A DNA stretch of 46,413 nt from Candidatus Woesearchaeota archaeon. Its GTDB lineage: Archaea > Nanobdellota > Nanobdellia > SCGC-AAA011-G17 > UBA489. The stretch covers positions 65,323-111,735 of the forward strand of contig JABIKK010000011.1 of assembly GCA_018655015.1 (NCBI GenBank), in the 5' to 3' direction. Below the pieces are notes generated by a model that was given only the letters and a program-made list of their open reading frames with translations, was not told the DNA's origin and ran no database searches. Both the position numbers and the translations under genes were made by a program. Below, piece after piece: positions 25,586 through 35,046 of the stretch. Each line of letters opens with the position of its first letter. Positions within the stretch are counted from its first letter, which is position 1.

Positions 25586-26974
25586 TGGTTTTTTCTTTGG
25601 AGTCTTCTTTACTACTTTCTTCTTTGTTTTTCTTCTTTTTTTGTTTTGTTTTTCAAGCCACATTCTCTTAGTAGTATATTGCAAGGGATTCTTTATTTTT
25701 TGGCAGAAATTGTCTGGCTTGCAAACTCTCAAAGAAGAGTAGTATGCATCATTCTTGCAATTTGGAGGCATTAAATTTGAACTTCTCATTAAAGAATTTA
25801 GTTGAGATATTACGTATCCTTCCCTTAAGGGCTCGTAATTCTTTTTATTCCAATCATCTATTTTCTCCTTAATTGCTGCTTGTGAAAAATTAAGTCCTTT
25901 AAAAAAATTCATTAATATGAAAAGGGATCTCTTTCTTCCATCTTCTGCAGTACCATTTAGGAGTGCTTTAATGCAAGGGGGGAAATATTCATCTTTTACG
26001 AGGGTGTTGTCTATATCTTCTGGTTTGAATTCTTTCTTTTTTGATTCCTCTCCGAAGTAATCTTTCCCTTCTACGACAATTGTGGATTTTTTTCCTTCTA
26101 TGAATTGTCCTCTAGATTTATCAAAGGCCTGTATGATTAATGTTCTTGCTTCATCTTTTTCTGGTTTTTTTAGAAATTTAATATCTGTTTTTACATTTTC
26201 AAACTTTGCATCCCTTAGTTTAAACTCTCTTATTTTTTCTGGATCAATTGGAACGCTGACTAACCAAGACTTTTCATTAATTGAATAAACTGAGCGGAAT
26301 AAATGTCTTGATGAGATCAATATTGTGTCAATATCTACAATTGAGAAAGGATTGAATTTTCCATTAGAGTCAGTTATTTCTTCAATTGGCTTTTTTGTTA
26401 GTTTTACTATATCTTCTAATTTTTGATCTTTTAAAATCATTTCAGAAAGCTTTTCATAGATCTTTTCTCCTAAAAAGTCTGCAATCATTCTTGGACCTTC
26501 GGGAAACATAGTTTCAATGGGCTTTCCATCAATTTCTTTTGGAAATGCTCCAAAGGGAATTATTATATGGAATCCTTTTCTTCCAGAGAATTTAATCCCG
26601 AATGATTTTAGTCCATAAAGTTTTAATGCTTCGATTAGTAAGTAAGCAGTTATTTGGGAGTATTCTACGTAAGAAGAATCAATGTCTAAAACACAGTCCC
26701 ATCCAATTCTTATTTGGTCTAATTCTTTTCTTGACATACCAGTTCTTATTTCTAAAGGATTGGACCATCTTTCTTCTGAAACATGGAATGAAGTAATTCC
26801 TTTTCTTGCTAGTTCGAAAACATCGGATTTGTATTGTAGAATATCGGGACGCTTACCGAATGCTTTCATATTATAAGAACCTGTAACTTCTCTGTCTTCT
26901 GCAAGTTCTATAATAGCTTCTTGAATATCCGTTCTTGCATAGAATCTTAGAAGTGCATCGAAGTCTTGAGCCAT
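25565..26974 (-). CDS. priS: DNA primase: PriS catalytic domain fused to a PriL-CTD-like 4Fe-4S domain
   Basis: WDCVLDIDSS, KFSGRKGFHI, ILISSRHLFRSVYS (PriS); C-terminal PPCIKALL...MPPNCKNDAYYSSLRVCKPDNFCQKIKNPLQY (PriL-CTD four Cys). Confidence 0.88.
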   Translation of the reverse strand: MAQDFDALLRFYARTDIQEAIIELAEDREVTGSYNMKAFGKRPDILQYKSDVFELARKGITSFHVSEERWSNPLEIRTGMSRKELDQIRIGWDCVLDIDSSYVEYSQITAYLLIEALKLYGLKSFGIKFSGRKGFHIIIPFGAFPKEIDGKPIETMFPEGPRMIADFLGEKIYEKLSEMILKDQKLEDIVKLTKKPIEEITDSNGKFNPFSIVDIDTILISSRHLFRSVYSINEKSWLVSVPIDPEKIREFKLRDAKFENVKTDIKFLKKPEKDEARTLIIQAFDKSRGQFIEGKKSTIVVEGKDYFGEESKKKEFKPEDIDNTLVKDEYFPPCIKALLNGTAEDGRKRSLFILMNFFKGLNFSQAAIKEKIDDWNKKNYEPLREGYVISQLNSLMRSSNLMPPNCKNDAYYSSLRVCKPDNFCQKIKNPLQYTTKRMWLEKQNKKRRKTKKKVVKKTPKKKPSKKQKK

Positions 26975-27030
26975 GGAGATAAGACTCTAAGGCGGTTTAA
27001 ATAGATTATGCGTTTAGAATTGAAATGCTT

Positions 27031-27471
27031 TTAATGCTTGCAGTTTGGACCGTGGACGTGGTCTTTTTGAGATAAACTTGCTAATTCTGCGCTTAGTTCA
27101 TTCCCTTTTTGAAGTCCATCACTTATTTCTTTTTCTAGTTTTGAGATAATGTCTTTTAGTTCAGACATTTGTTTATCGATCAATTTCTTTGAATCTTCTA
27201 TTGAACGTTCAATTGCAATATTTGATCCGATGTTAACTAAGACGTTTTTTGTGTCTTTTACTTCTGATTTTATGAATACTCCTGAACCTAGTGGAGAATA
27301 CATTGGACTATTATTTTCTGATTTTTTTAATCCGTCTAAGCTTTCTTGAAGAGCTAAGAATTCATTCATTTGGTTTTCAATTGTAGCCTTTCTCTGGTTA
27401 AGTTGTGCTAGAGATTGCTCTAACATTTGAAATTCCATGTATTTTTCCTTTAGCTTATTTTCGTCTGACAT
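27031..27471 (-). CDS. pfdA: Prefoldin subunit alpha
   Basis: Coiled-coil with YSPLGSGVFIKSEVKDTKNVLVNIGSNIAIERSIEDSKKLI; usual neighbourhood with ribosomal proteins. Confidence 0.88.
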   Translation of the reverse strand: MSDENKLKEKYMEFQMLEQSLAQLNQRKATIENQMNEFLALQESLDGLKKSENNSPMYSPLGSGVFIKSEVKDTKNVLVNIGSNIAIERSIEDSKKLIDKQMSELKDIISKLEKEISDGLQKGNELSAELASLSQKDHVHGPNCKH

Positions 27472-27478
27472 CTTAGAA

Positions 27479-27874
27479 TTATTTCTTAGTTACTTTTTTA
27501 ACAACTTTCTTTACTTTTTTAACTTCTTTTGGTTTTACTTCTTTCACAGTTTTGGTTGCTTTTGGTTTTACTTCTTTCTTTTGTTTTAAAGATGATTTTC
27601 TAACTTTCTTTAATCTATCTTTTGCTTTCTTTGGTTTTGTTTCCTTTAAAATTATTTTTATTTTTTTGAATGCGGCTGCAACATCTTTATGTGATGCACC
27701 TTTCTTTATTGCTAACATAACTTCTGTTGGCTCTAAGTGTGAAATTGAACATTTTCTTCTTCTAGTCTGTCCATCAATTAATACAAATTTAGCATCTATA
27801 TTTTCAACTACAACTGCTCTTTGACCTGCATCTCTTCCAGATGTCTTGTAACATAATCTTCCAACTTCAAGCAT
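27479..27874 (-). CDS. rpl14e: 50S ribosomal protein L14e (eL14) with Lys-rich tail
   Basis: MLEVGRLCYKTSGRDAGQRAVVVENIDAKFVLIDGQTRRRKCSISHLEPT. Confidence 0.92.
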   Translation of the reverse strand: MLEVGRLCYKTSGRDAGQRAVVVENIDAKFVLIDGQTRRRKCSISHLEPTEVMLAIKKGASHKDVAAAFKKIKIILKETKPKKAKDRLKKVRKSSLKQKKEVKPKATKTVKEVKPKEVKKVKKVVKKVTKK

Positions 27875-28142
27875 TTTCTTCCCTCGCTTTTTTTATGAAC
27901 ATTGCTTTTGTTACGCTTGGATTTAAAACTCCGCCATATGGCCTATTTGGAGCTCTTTTTGATTTTTCTACTCTGTTTACTGCTGAGCTTCTAACCATTG
28001 GAACACCTTGTAGAGGTTTCCCTGTTACTGCGCATCTTAATCTAGATCTTTTTTTACCTGAAACTTTGGTCTTTAATCTTCCGCCTGGAAGCCTCTGGAC
28101 GTTCTTTCTTAGAGATTTAGATTGTAGTGATCTTCCTGTCAT
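27867..28142 (-). CDS. rpl34e: 50S ribosomal protein L34e (eL34)
   Basis: MTGRSLQSKSLRKNVQRLPGGR...RCAVTGKPLQGVPMVRSSAVNRVEKSKRAPNRPYGGVLNPSVTKAMFI; start placed at 28142, not 28280. Confidence 0.92.
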   Translation of the reverse strand: MTGRSLQSKSLRKNVQRLPGGRLKTKVSGKKRSRLRCAVTGKPLQGVPMVRSSAVNRVEKSKRAPNRPYGGVLNPSVTKAMFIKKAREENA

Positions 28143-28218
28143 TGTAATGGTTATTCCTAGAATTTTATTTAAAAGGTTTTTGGGTAGGATAATGGCTGTC
28201 TTTAAACAGTATATAGAC

Positions 28219-28722
28219 TTATTTGGGCATATTCTCTGGGATCCTTGTATAAAGTCTAATTTCTGAAGGTGCCCATGCAAACTCGTGGCCAGTGTCTAGC
28301 ATTCTTGAGAATAAAAAGGGCTCTGTGTTCATCCAAGGTTCGGCAACCTTACGAGATGAATGATTTGGATTTTTTAAAGGGTTTACTAGTTCCCACGGTG
28401 ACCGAGTAGCAAAAGTGTATGGCTCTTTTCCAACGGGATGTTCTTGGGAGAGTGAATTTAAATTTAATTCGAAAAATGAATATGTTCTTTGTTGATTTGC
28501 CGCACCAAGAGGAATATCTTTTAATTTTAGTCTAATATCTCCATATTCTATCTGAGTGTGATCTGGATTACCACCAAGTGTATGTTCATATGATACCGCC
28601 CCTTGGAAAATTACTTCTGGATCTGCAAGTCCATTTGAGCTAAACTCCTCCATAACTCCTGCTCTTCCTAATCTTAATGTCCTTTCTAGGTCTTGTAAAT
28701 TAAAAACTCTGATTTCAGTCAT
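28219..28722 (-). CDS. Hypothetical protein (orphan paralog A)
   Basis: 167 aa, ends EIRLYTRIPENMPK; overlaps upstream gene by 4 nt; resembles paralog B at both ends. Confidence 0.7.
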   Translation of the reverse strand: MTEIRVFNLQDLERTLRLGRAGVMEEFSSNGLADPEVIFQGAVSYEHTLGGNPDHTQIEYGDIRLKLKDIPLGAANQQRTYSFFELNLNSLSQEHPVGKEPYTFATRSPWELVNPLKNPNHSSRKVAEPWMNTEPFLFSRMLDTGHEFAWAPSEIRLYTRIPENMPK

Positions 28723-29246
28723 TGTATTCCGTCAGGTATCTCCGTATAAATTCTTATCTCGCCAGCATTTGCAAAATATTTCCCATCATTAGTGCTTGTT
28801 CTACTTTCTAACGGCATCACTCTTTCTATAACGTGTGCCCAAACGAAAGGTGCGCTCTCAAATCCATCGTCACTAGGTACAAATAAAGATGAAGCTATTT
28901 GATCCCCTGCATCACAATGGTATAATTTCCAATGCTTTTTTAGGAAGAATCTATGACTAAATTTTCCTGCAGGTGTTAAATTTCCAGATATTTCTTGATG
29001 ATAAGGCTTGTCCGTTAATTGATTAGGATCATAATCTCCCATGAAAGTTAGATCTAATTCTCCAGATGTTTTAAAGCTAGTGCTCAAAATATTGTCTCCA
29101 AGAGATTGTGCAGTCCTACCATTACTAATAACAGGCGACCTTCTATGAATAAATGTTCCCATGAAACTTATTGTCTCGCCACGCTTATGGGAGAGACCTA
29201 ATTCATTTGCTAGTGTTCCGATATCTGTAATGTGATTTGTTACCAT
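28719..29246 (-). CDS. Hypothetical protein (orphan paralog B)
   Basis: 175 aa, ends EIRIYTEIPDGIQ; TATA-like tttttaaatc just upstream. Confidence 0.7.
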   Translation of the reverse strand: MVTNHITDIGTLANELGLSHKRGETISFMGTFIHRRSPVISNGRTAQSLGDNILSTSFKTSGELDLTFMGDYDPNQLTDKPYHQEISGNLTPAGKFSHRFFLKKHWKLYHCDAGDQIASSLFVPSDDGFESAPFVWAHVIERVMPLESRTSTNDGKYFANAGEIRIYTEIPDGIQ

Positions 29247-29305
29247 AGAAAAGAAAATTATTAATTGATTTAAAAAATCATACCACTCAGAATTAGAGAC
29301 GAAAA

Positions 29306-29773
29306 TTAATGTATTTTCATGATCTTTCTAATAACTATACTGAAGATTATTGCTGAAAAGAAATAAGTTCCCAACCATCCAAGACCAGTTCCAAACATTG
29401 GCACGTTTGCAGACCAAGAAATAATATCTCCTGCTTCAGCGAAGGTTGATCTTAACCATCCAAAAATAATGATTAATGGAATAAATGTAATTAATGTTGG
29501 CTTCATACTATGTTTCATATAAATTAAATTTTTAGCCATAGCTTCTTTTTGAACTTTTAAGAATCTTTCAGGATTATCTTTAAGAGTTTTCATCTCTTTT
29601 TGTAATGATTTTAATTCGGATTTTAATTCTTTCATCACTTCTTGATCTGTAAATAGTTTGTAGAATATATTGATAAATATTGTAAGTAATAATGAAATTA
29701 GAATAACTCCCCATGCATCGCCAAACCGCATTAGCGGTGCAAATAACCAATCGAATAAACTTTCTAACACCAT
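29306..29773 (-). CDS. EMC3/TMCO1/YidC-Oxa1 superfamily membrane insertase (DUF106)
   Basis: TM plus coiled coil (LKSELKSLQKEMKTLKDNPERFLKVQKEAMAKNLIYMKHSMKPTLITFIPLIIIFGWLR); downstream of secY. Confidence 0.9.
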   Translation of the reverse strand: MVLESLFDWLFAPLMRFGDAWGVILISLLLTIFINIFYKLFTDQEVMKELKSELKSLQKEMKTLKDNPERFLKVQKEAMAKNLIYMKHSMKPTLITFIPLIIIFGWLRSTFAEAGDIISWSANVPMFGTGLGWLGTYFFSAIIFSIVIRKIMKIH

Positions 29774-29774
29774 C

Positions 29775-31181
29775 TTATTTTTCCATCATTTTTCTTAATG
29801 CTGGATGCATATCCATCATATGTTGTTGTGCAACTTCTTCATATAACTTGTAAATGATCATAACTGCCAACAATATACCTGTACCGTTTGCAAGAGCGCC
29901 CATTAAGTCTGCCGATGCGGCCAGCACTCCTATTGCAATACCACCAAGTATTGTTAATGAAGGAATATACCTATTTAAGATTGCCTCAAGTACTCTTGGG
30001 TCTCTTCTAAATCCTGGGATTTGTAATCCAGAAGACATCATTTGCTTTGCTTGTGCTGCAGCATCCATTCCTGAAGTTTGTACCCAGAAAATGGAGAAAA
30101 TTACTGCTCCGCCAACCATTAGCAATATGTAAACTGCTGCATGTGCAAAGTCTATGGCACTAATTGAACTAGTGATGAGACCCTGTACAAGATTTGGGGG
30201 GAACACCCATAGGACAAAACCTGATGCAGGCGTGTTTCCAACAAAGGTACCTAATATAGGCTTACCCCAGTTTTCTAACAATCTCGCCCATAATTGAATA
30301 TTTGCAAGTAATGCTGCTGTTAAGATAACTGGAATATTTGAAGTGTATAGGAATTTTAATGGCCAACGTATTCCATGTCCCCTTACACGTCCGAAAGATA
30401 GAGGTATCTCTATTTTCATTGCTTGTGCGTAAACTGAAAATGCAAATACAAAGATTGTTGCAAGTATTGCGGCCAATGCAAGTCCCGCACCTAATGGATT
30501 TCTATTCATCAATGATTGGAAGAATACCCATACTTGCCCAATCGGAGCTTGACCTGAACCAAATGCCCATGTCCCAACACTGTTTAGTGGAGAGAATGCT
30601 CTTACAAAGATTGAACTTGATACTCCTGCTGCAATGAATAAGGATACACCTGAACCAAATCCGTATTTGTTAATAACCTGATCCATGTATAGAACCATCA
30701 TTCCACCTAAAATTAGTTGGAAAACTAACATTAGTTGCATCATAGGATATGCTGAGGTTCCTAGTAAGTCTGCAGCTGGTGCTAAACCGCCCAAGAATAC
30801 GTAAATGAATGCTTCGAATACAATGAAGAAGATAGTCATTACCTTTTGTAAACCTTGGAAAAAAGATTTACCTTCGGGAGTCGTGGTATCTATTTTTAGT
30901 ATACCTGAACCAGTTAATAATTGAAGTACGATGGATGCTGTTACGATTGGTCCGATACCTAGGGACATAATTGAACCGAAACTAGCTCCTAAAATAATGG
31001 ATAATGATTCGAATTGAGATAATGCATTTTGTCCTAACCCATATAATGGAATAACTGAAAGAACGAAGAATGCAACTAGAATTAAGAGTGTCCACTTAAG
31101 CTTAGTCTTAAACCCAAGTCTCTTTTCGGAAGGACCTCGAACTTCAGGGAGTATGTTTGCTACTTTTTCAAAAAAACCCAT
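29775..31181 (-). CDS. secY: Protein translocase subunit SecY
   Basis: Multi-TM; LGIGPIVTASIVLQLLTGSGIL plug region; end of spc operon. Confidence 0.96.
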   Translation of the reverse strand: MGFFEKVANILPEVRGPSEKRLGFKTKLKWTLLILVAFFVLSVIPLYGLGQNALSQFESLSIILGASFGSIMSLGIGPIVTASIVLQLLTGSGILKIDTTTPEGKSFFQGLQKVMTIFFIVFEAFIYVFLGGLAPAADLLGTSAYPMMQLMLVFQLILGGMMVLYMDQVINKYGFGSGVSLFIAAGVSSSIFVRAFSPLNSVGTWAFGSGQAPIGQVWVFFQSLMNRNPLGAGLALAAILATIFVFAFSVYAQAMKIEIPLSFGRVRGHGIRWPLKFLYTSNIPVILTAALLANIQLWARLLENWGKPILGTFVGNTPASGFVLWVFPPNLVQGLITSSISAIDFAHAAVYILLMVGGAVIFSIFWVQTSGMDAAAQAKQMMSSGLQIPGFRRDPRVLEAILNRYIPSLTILGGIAIGVLAASADLMGALANGTGILLAVMIIYKLYEEVAQQHMMDMHPALRKMMEK

Positions 31182-31215
31182 AGTGATTCACTAATTTTTT
31201 TATTTTTAATATCTA

Positions 31216-31641
31216 CTATTGCTCTTTTGGCTCTTCTGCAGGAGATAAAATATTAATCTTTCCTCCACTTTTTTCTATTTTTGTTTTGGCCTTTTCCGAG
31301 CAAGTATCAACTGTGATTTCATATTTAATTTTTGGAGTTCCCTTCCCCAATAATTTATTGTATCCTAATTCTGCTAGGTTTACTTTTGGGGTTTCTGGCA
31401 AGTCAGAAATGTTAATTGCCTTAACTTCTACAGATGTTTTTCTGTGGAATCCTGTTTTCCCTAAATATGAAAGTCCAAATTTCTTTAGAATTGTGAATTT
31501 TCTATGGTCTGCCCTCTTACCTGTACCAGCATTACCATATCCTCCACGGTTACCTGAACCACGTCTCTTCTTATGTGATCCTCCTCCGTGAGTGTTACTG
31601 CCCCTATACTTCTTATCCTTCTTTTGCCTTTTAATAGTCAT
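31216..31641 (-). CDS. rpl15: 50S ribosomal protein L15 (uL15)
   Basis: KYRGSNTHGGGSHKKRRGSGNRGGYGNAGTGKRADHRK. Confidence 0.93.
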   Translation of the reverse strand: MTIKRQKKDKKYRGSNTHGGGSHKKRRGSGNRGGYGNAGTGKRADHRKFTILKKFGLSYLGKTGFHRKTSVEVKAINISDLPETPKVNLAELGYNKLLGKGTPKIKYEITVDTCSEKAKTKIEKSGGKINILSPAEEPKEQ

Positions 31642-32121
31642 TTAGAGCATCCTCGTTAATAGATCATTAATCTTATTCATCCTATAACCAAGAACTCCGC
31701 CTTGAGCGAATGGAACCTTTATTCCTTTTCTTTCAAATCCTTTTCTTGGAGGGTTTAATCTAAAGAAATTCTTTAGCCCCGGTACATCTTTGAATTCTTT
31801 TTTGAATGTCATAAAATCTTTTGAAAAACTAGCAATATCTGATTTGGTTTTTGTTTTAATATACTCATCAGTTAGTGGTTTGTTTCCAGGGAGTTTTCCC
31901 CTCTTTGCAAGTAATTCTGCACAGGTTTTTTCATCAAGTTCTCCCCAAGTAGCATCGTTCTTTATTTTTTCAAGCATACCTATGAATGAAGGAGTGTTTG
32001 GAATTATTACACATGTGTTTTTGTTATACAGTCTTAACTTTTCGAAAGTAGACTTAACATCATGTTTCATTCCAGGTTTACCCTTAATCCTGATTACTGC
32101 AATTCTTTTGGTTTCTGCCAT
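31642..32121 (-). CDS. rpl30: 50S ribosomal protein L30 (uL30)
   Basis: IAVIRIKGKPGMKHDVKSTFEKLRLYNKNTCVIIPNTPSFIGMLEKIKN. Confidence 0.95.
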   Translation of the reverse strand: MAETKRIAVIRIKGKPGMKHDVKSTFEKLRLYNKNTCVIIPNTPSFIGMLEKIKNDATWGELDEKTCAELLAKRGKLPGNKPLTDEYIKTKTKSDIASFSKDFMTFKKEFKDVPGLKNFFRLNPPRKGFERKGIKVPFAQGGVLGYRMNKINDLLTRML

Positions 32122-32122
32122 C

Positions 32123-32947
32123 TTAAAGTTTTGAACCTTCCACGATACCTAATTGTTTTTTGTGTTGGTTTTGAATTTTAACTTTGGATAATTGTTTAAG
32201 CGCGTCAAAACATGCTCGGAGTAAGTTAATTTTTGTACCTACGTGTCCAGATGTTTTTGAATAAATGTCTTGTATTCCTGCCATAGCAAGTATTCTTTTA
32301 CATTCTTTTTCAATAACTAATCCTTTTCCTTGTGGTGCAGGCATTAATTTCATCTTAACTGAACCGCATTTACCTTCGACTGCGAATGGAATTGAGTTTG
32401 ATTTAGGTTCTGCTGATTCCCATGATCCTGACCCTCTTCTGATTTTGATTATGTTTAGTTTAGCTTGTCTAGTTGCTTTTTCCCTTGCAGGAACTGTTTC
32501 TCTAGCCTTCCCCATGCCAATTCCAACGTATCCATCGCCATTACCGACAACCGAGAATGCTGAAAAACTAGGTTTGTTTCCTTCCCTTGTTTTCTTTTGT
32601 GTTTGTCTCCAAATACTTTTCTTACCGCCGCCAAACTTACCTTTTGACTGACCGATTGAAAGTAGATCTGACCTTAGTGTAGGTAATAATGCCTCTGCAA
32701 TTTCAGCTTCTAAAATTGTTAAACCTTGATCCAATATTTCGTCTATATCCGTTATTTTTCCTGCCTTGACAAGTTTGCCTATCTTTGTAACAGGTCTCCA
32801 ATTCTCAACATCAAATGACCTTTCTCTTGATACTCCACGGGGCATGTTTGACTCTGCTTTGTTTGCCACTGGTGCTGCCACTGGTGCTGCTGGAGCTTTT
32901 TCAGTCGGTGCTTCTTTTGCTTTTTCCGTCGGTTTTGTTTCAGTCAT
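32123..32947 (-). CDS. rps5: 30S ribosomal protein S5 (uS5)
   Basis: FSAFSVVGNGDGYVGIGMGKARETVPAREKATRQAKLNIIKIRRG; Ala/Pro/Lys-rich N-terminal extension. Confidence 0.96.
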   Translation of the reverse strand: MTETKPTEKAKEAPTEKAPAAPVAAPVANKAESNMPRGVSRERSFDVENWRPVTKIGKLVKAGKITDIDEILDQGLTILEAEIAEALLPTLRSDLLSIGQSKGKFGGGKKSIWRQTQKKTREGNKPSFSAFSVVGNGDGYVGIGMGKARETVPAREKATRQAKLNIIKIRRGSGSWESAEPKSNSIPFAVEGKCGSVKMKLMPAPQGKGLVIEKECKRILAMAGIQDIYSKTSGHVGTKINLLRACFDALKQLSKVKIQNQHKKQLGIVEGSKL

Positions 32948-33453
32948 TTTATTATTTTGTTTTTTATTGCCTCGTAATCGTTTTTTACTTTAACATGATC
33001 TCCCTTTAATCTTTCTTCTGAAGGGAAAACAGATTTTTCATCTGAATCTGCTTTATGTGAAATCTTTATTCCTGAGTCAATCATTCCTTTTAACGCTGCA
33101 AAGATTGCTCCACCAGTATGAGGTTTTCTGATTCCTAAATCAGGAACAACTTCTGTGATCTTTAGTTTTGCTGCTTTCTTGCCTGCAAGTAACCCTGTTA
33201 AGTATGCAACGGGTATGTTTTTTAATGACCCCTTTACACCGTATGCCTTTGTTAACTCTTTTGAAGATGTAGATGAGATTATCTTATCTCCGTCGGGATT
33301 AAATTCTACGAATTGTACTATGATGTTTTTTAGAGATCTTCTTACAACTAGCCTTGGTTTACCTGATTTCAATAGGCCTAGCCTTGCTAAGTAGTCCGTT
33401 CTTCCTTCAATCTTCCTTCTGTAGGGCATTCCCCTCTTGACTAAATTTTTCAT
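32944..33453 (-). CDS. rpl18: 50S ribosomal protein L18 (uL18)
   Basis: PYRRKIEGRTDYLARLGLLKSGKPRLVVRRSLKNIIVQFVEF...AYLTGLLAGKKA. Confidence 0.95.
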   Translation of the reverse strand: MKNLVKRGMPYRRKIEGRTDYLARLGLLKSGKPRLVVRRSLKNIIVQFVEFNPDGDKIISSTSSKELTKAYGVKGSLKNIPVAYLTGLLAGKKAAKLKITEVVPDLGIRKPHTGGAIFAALKGMIDSGIKISHKADSDEKSVFPSEERLKGDHVKVKNDYEAIKNKIIK

Positions 33454-33899
33454 TTTTTAGCTAAATTTTGCTCCTCAATATATAATTTAATGTGTCTTCT
33501 GCTTCTGAAGTATCCACCTTTTGCTTTTCTATAAAGTAACCTGTATGCTTTTGCATCAATTACTTCTTTAGTTCTTAAGGTTTTTAGTAGGTCTCTGATT
33601 GCCCTTATCTTATTCATCCATTCTCTCTTCTTTGGCAATCTTGCTTTGTGAGTTCCGCTCCTTCTTCCTTGGCCGGATCTTCTTCCTTTCCTTTTTTGTT
33701 TTAATGTTTTTCTTGCTCTTGAACGTGAAACACCAGTATCTGGTTTTTTCTTAATTATTTTGTCTTTTACCAATGCACGAATATCTGATTTTGTAATTGC
33801 TTCCTTGATGGATTGTAAACTAGTAATGTCAAACTTAACTTTGTGAGTACCGCACTTCATAACTTGTGATGCAATTCTTTTCTTGCTTGATAAGTTCAT
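33450..33899 (-). CDS. rpl19e: 50S ribosomal protein L19e (eL19)
   Basis: LSSKKRIASQVMKCGTHKVKFD...RSRARKTLKQKRKGRRSGQGRRSGTHKARLPKKREWMNKIRAIRD. Confidence 0.95.
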   Translation of the reverse strand: MNLSSKKRIASQVMKCGTHKVKFDITSLQSIKEAITKSDIRALVKDKIIKKKPDTGVSRSRARKTLKQKRKGRRSGQGRRSGTHKARLPKKREWMNKIRAIRDLLKTLRTKEVIDAKAYRLLYRKAKGGYFRSRRHIKLYIEEQNLAKK

Positions 33900-33905
33900 T
33901 TTTTA

Positions 33906-34496
33906 CTAATTTTTCTTCTCCAATATTTTTTTCTTTTCTTCGTTAGTTTTTTTCGTATCTTCTACAGTTACTTCTTTCTTATCTGATTCTTTCTTGTCTG
34001 ATTCTTTTTTCTTTTCTTTTGATTCTTTTTCTTTTTTCTTCTCTTCTTCTTTCTTTGCTCTCTTGTCGTGTCTTTTCTTCAGTTCATCTTTCTTTTTCTT
34101 CATTGCGTCTTCGATATTTTTTGTGTAAGCATTAACATCTTTGATGTTGAGAACTTCAATTTTGTTCTCATTACATTTCTTTATAATTTCAACTCTCTTC
34201 CTATTACCAACTGAACTTCCAATTACAACTGGAGTCTTTATTCCTTCAAGTTCTGAAATATTGTGAACTACGATTAATTCATGTCCATCTCTAGTTAGGC
34301 CCCTTACAGCCTTAGGAGATGAAAATCCCATTGAAGGTTGTCTTCTATAGCTTCTAAGTTTTTTTCTTATTTTGGAGTGTTGACCTTTTGGTTGTCTCCA
34401 TTGGATACTTAGCTTTGCTAAACGGTGAGCATCCTGTTTAAGGAATGTTGGCTTCTTTGCCTTTGCAGCGTTCCTTATTTTTAGTAATTCTTTCAT
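33906..34496 (-). CDS. rpl32e: 50S ribosomal protein L32e (eL32) with long KE-rich C-terminal extension
   Basis: KKPTFLKQDAHRLAKLSIQWRQPKGQHSKIRKKLRSYRRQPSMGFSSPKAVRGL; start placed at 34496. Confidence 0.92.
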   Translation of the reverse strand: MKELLKIRNAAKAKKPTFLKQDAHRLAKLSIQWRQPKGQHSKIRKKLRSYRRQPSMGFSSPKAVRGLTRDGHELIVVHNISELEGIKTPVVIGSSVGNRKRVEIIKKCNENKIEVLNIKDVNAYTKNIEDAMKKKKDELKKRHDKRAKKEEEKKKEKESKEKKKESDKKESDKKEVTVEDTKKTNEEKKKILEKKN

Positions 34497-35044
34497 TTTT
34501 GTTGTGGTTTTGAAATTATATAGCATCCATCTTGGAAAACACGCCTATCCCTTTTCTTAATGAATGTTGCATGTTCTAAATTTGCTGCAGTTTGACCTGC
34601 ATTTTCGATGGATTGTGATTTAACTGTGATTGCGTCTCCCTTAATTTCAAGATCTACGCCTTCGATTATTTTTGATCTTCTGGGTATTTTTTCTCCAAGG
34701 AAGTTTGAAATTACAACTTCATTTCCTTCTTTTTTTACTGTCATTGGAAAGTGTCCAGAACAGATCTTTAATTCATAAGTGAATCCTTCCTTAGCTCCTT
34801 GAATCATGTTATTAATGTGCGCCACTGTGGTGTAAAGCACTCTTGCAAATTTTCTTTTTGAGGACTTTGTTGAAAGTTCTATTTCGCCATTAGTTAGTTT
34901 AATGCTTACTAATGGGTTAAGGAAGTCTCTAGTTGTTTCTCCATTTGAACCTTTGAAAGTTAGGATGGTTTCATCTAATGTCCCCGTTACACCTTCAGGT
35001 ATGGAGATCTTGATACTAACTTTCTTGTCCTTTTTATTTTCCAT
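34493..35044 (-). CDS. rpl6: 50S ribosomal protein L6 (uL6)
   Basis: SIPEGVTGTLDETILTFKGSNGETTRDF...ICSGHFPMTVKKEGNEVVISNFLGEKIPRRSKI. Confidence 0.95.
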   Translation of the reverse strand: MENKKDKKVSIKISIPEGVTGTLDETILTFKGSNGETTRDFLNPLVSIKLTNGEIELSTKSSKRKFARVLYTTVAHINNMIQGAKEGFTYELKICSGHFPMTVKKEGNEVVISNFLGEKIPRRSKIIEGVDLEIKGDAITVKSQSIENAGQTAANLEHATFIKKRDRRVFQDGCYIISKPQQK

Positions 35045-35046
35045 TT

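Noticed and set aside
27841-28266. Plus ORF of 141 aa
   Set aside because: Antisense to eL34, which is clearly coding
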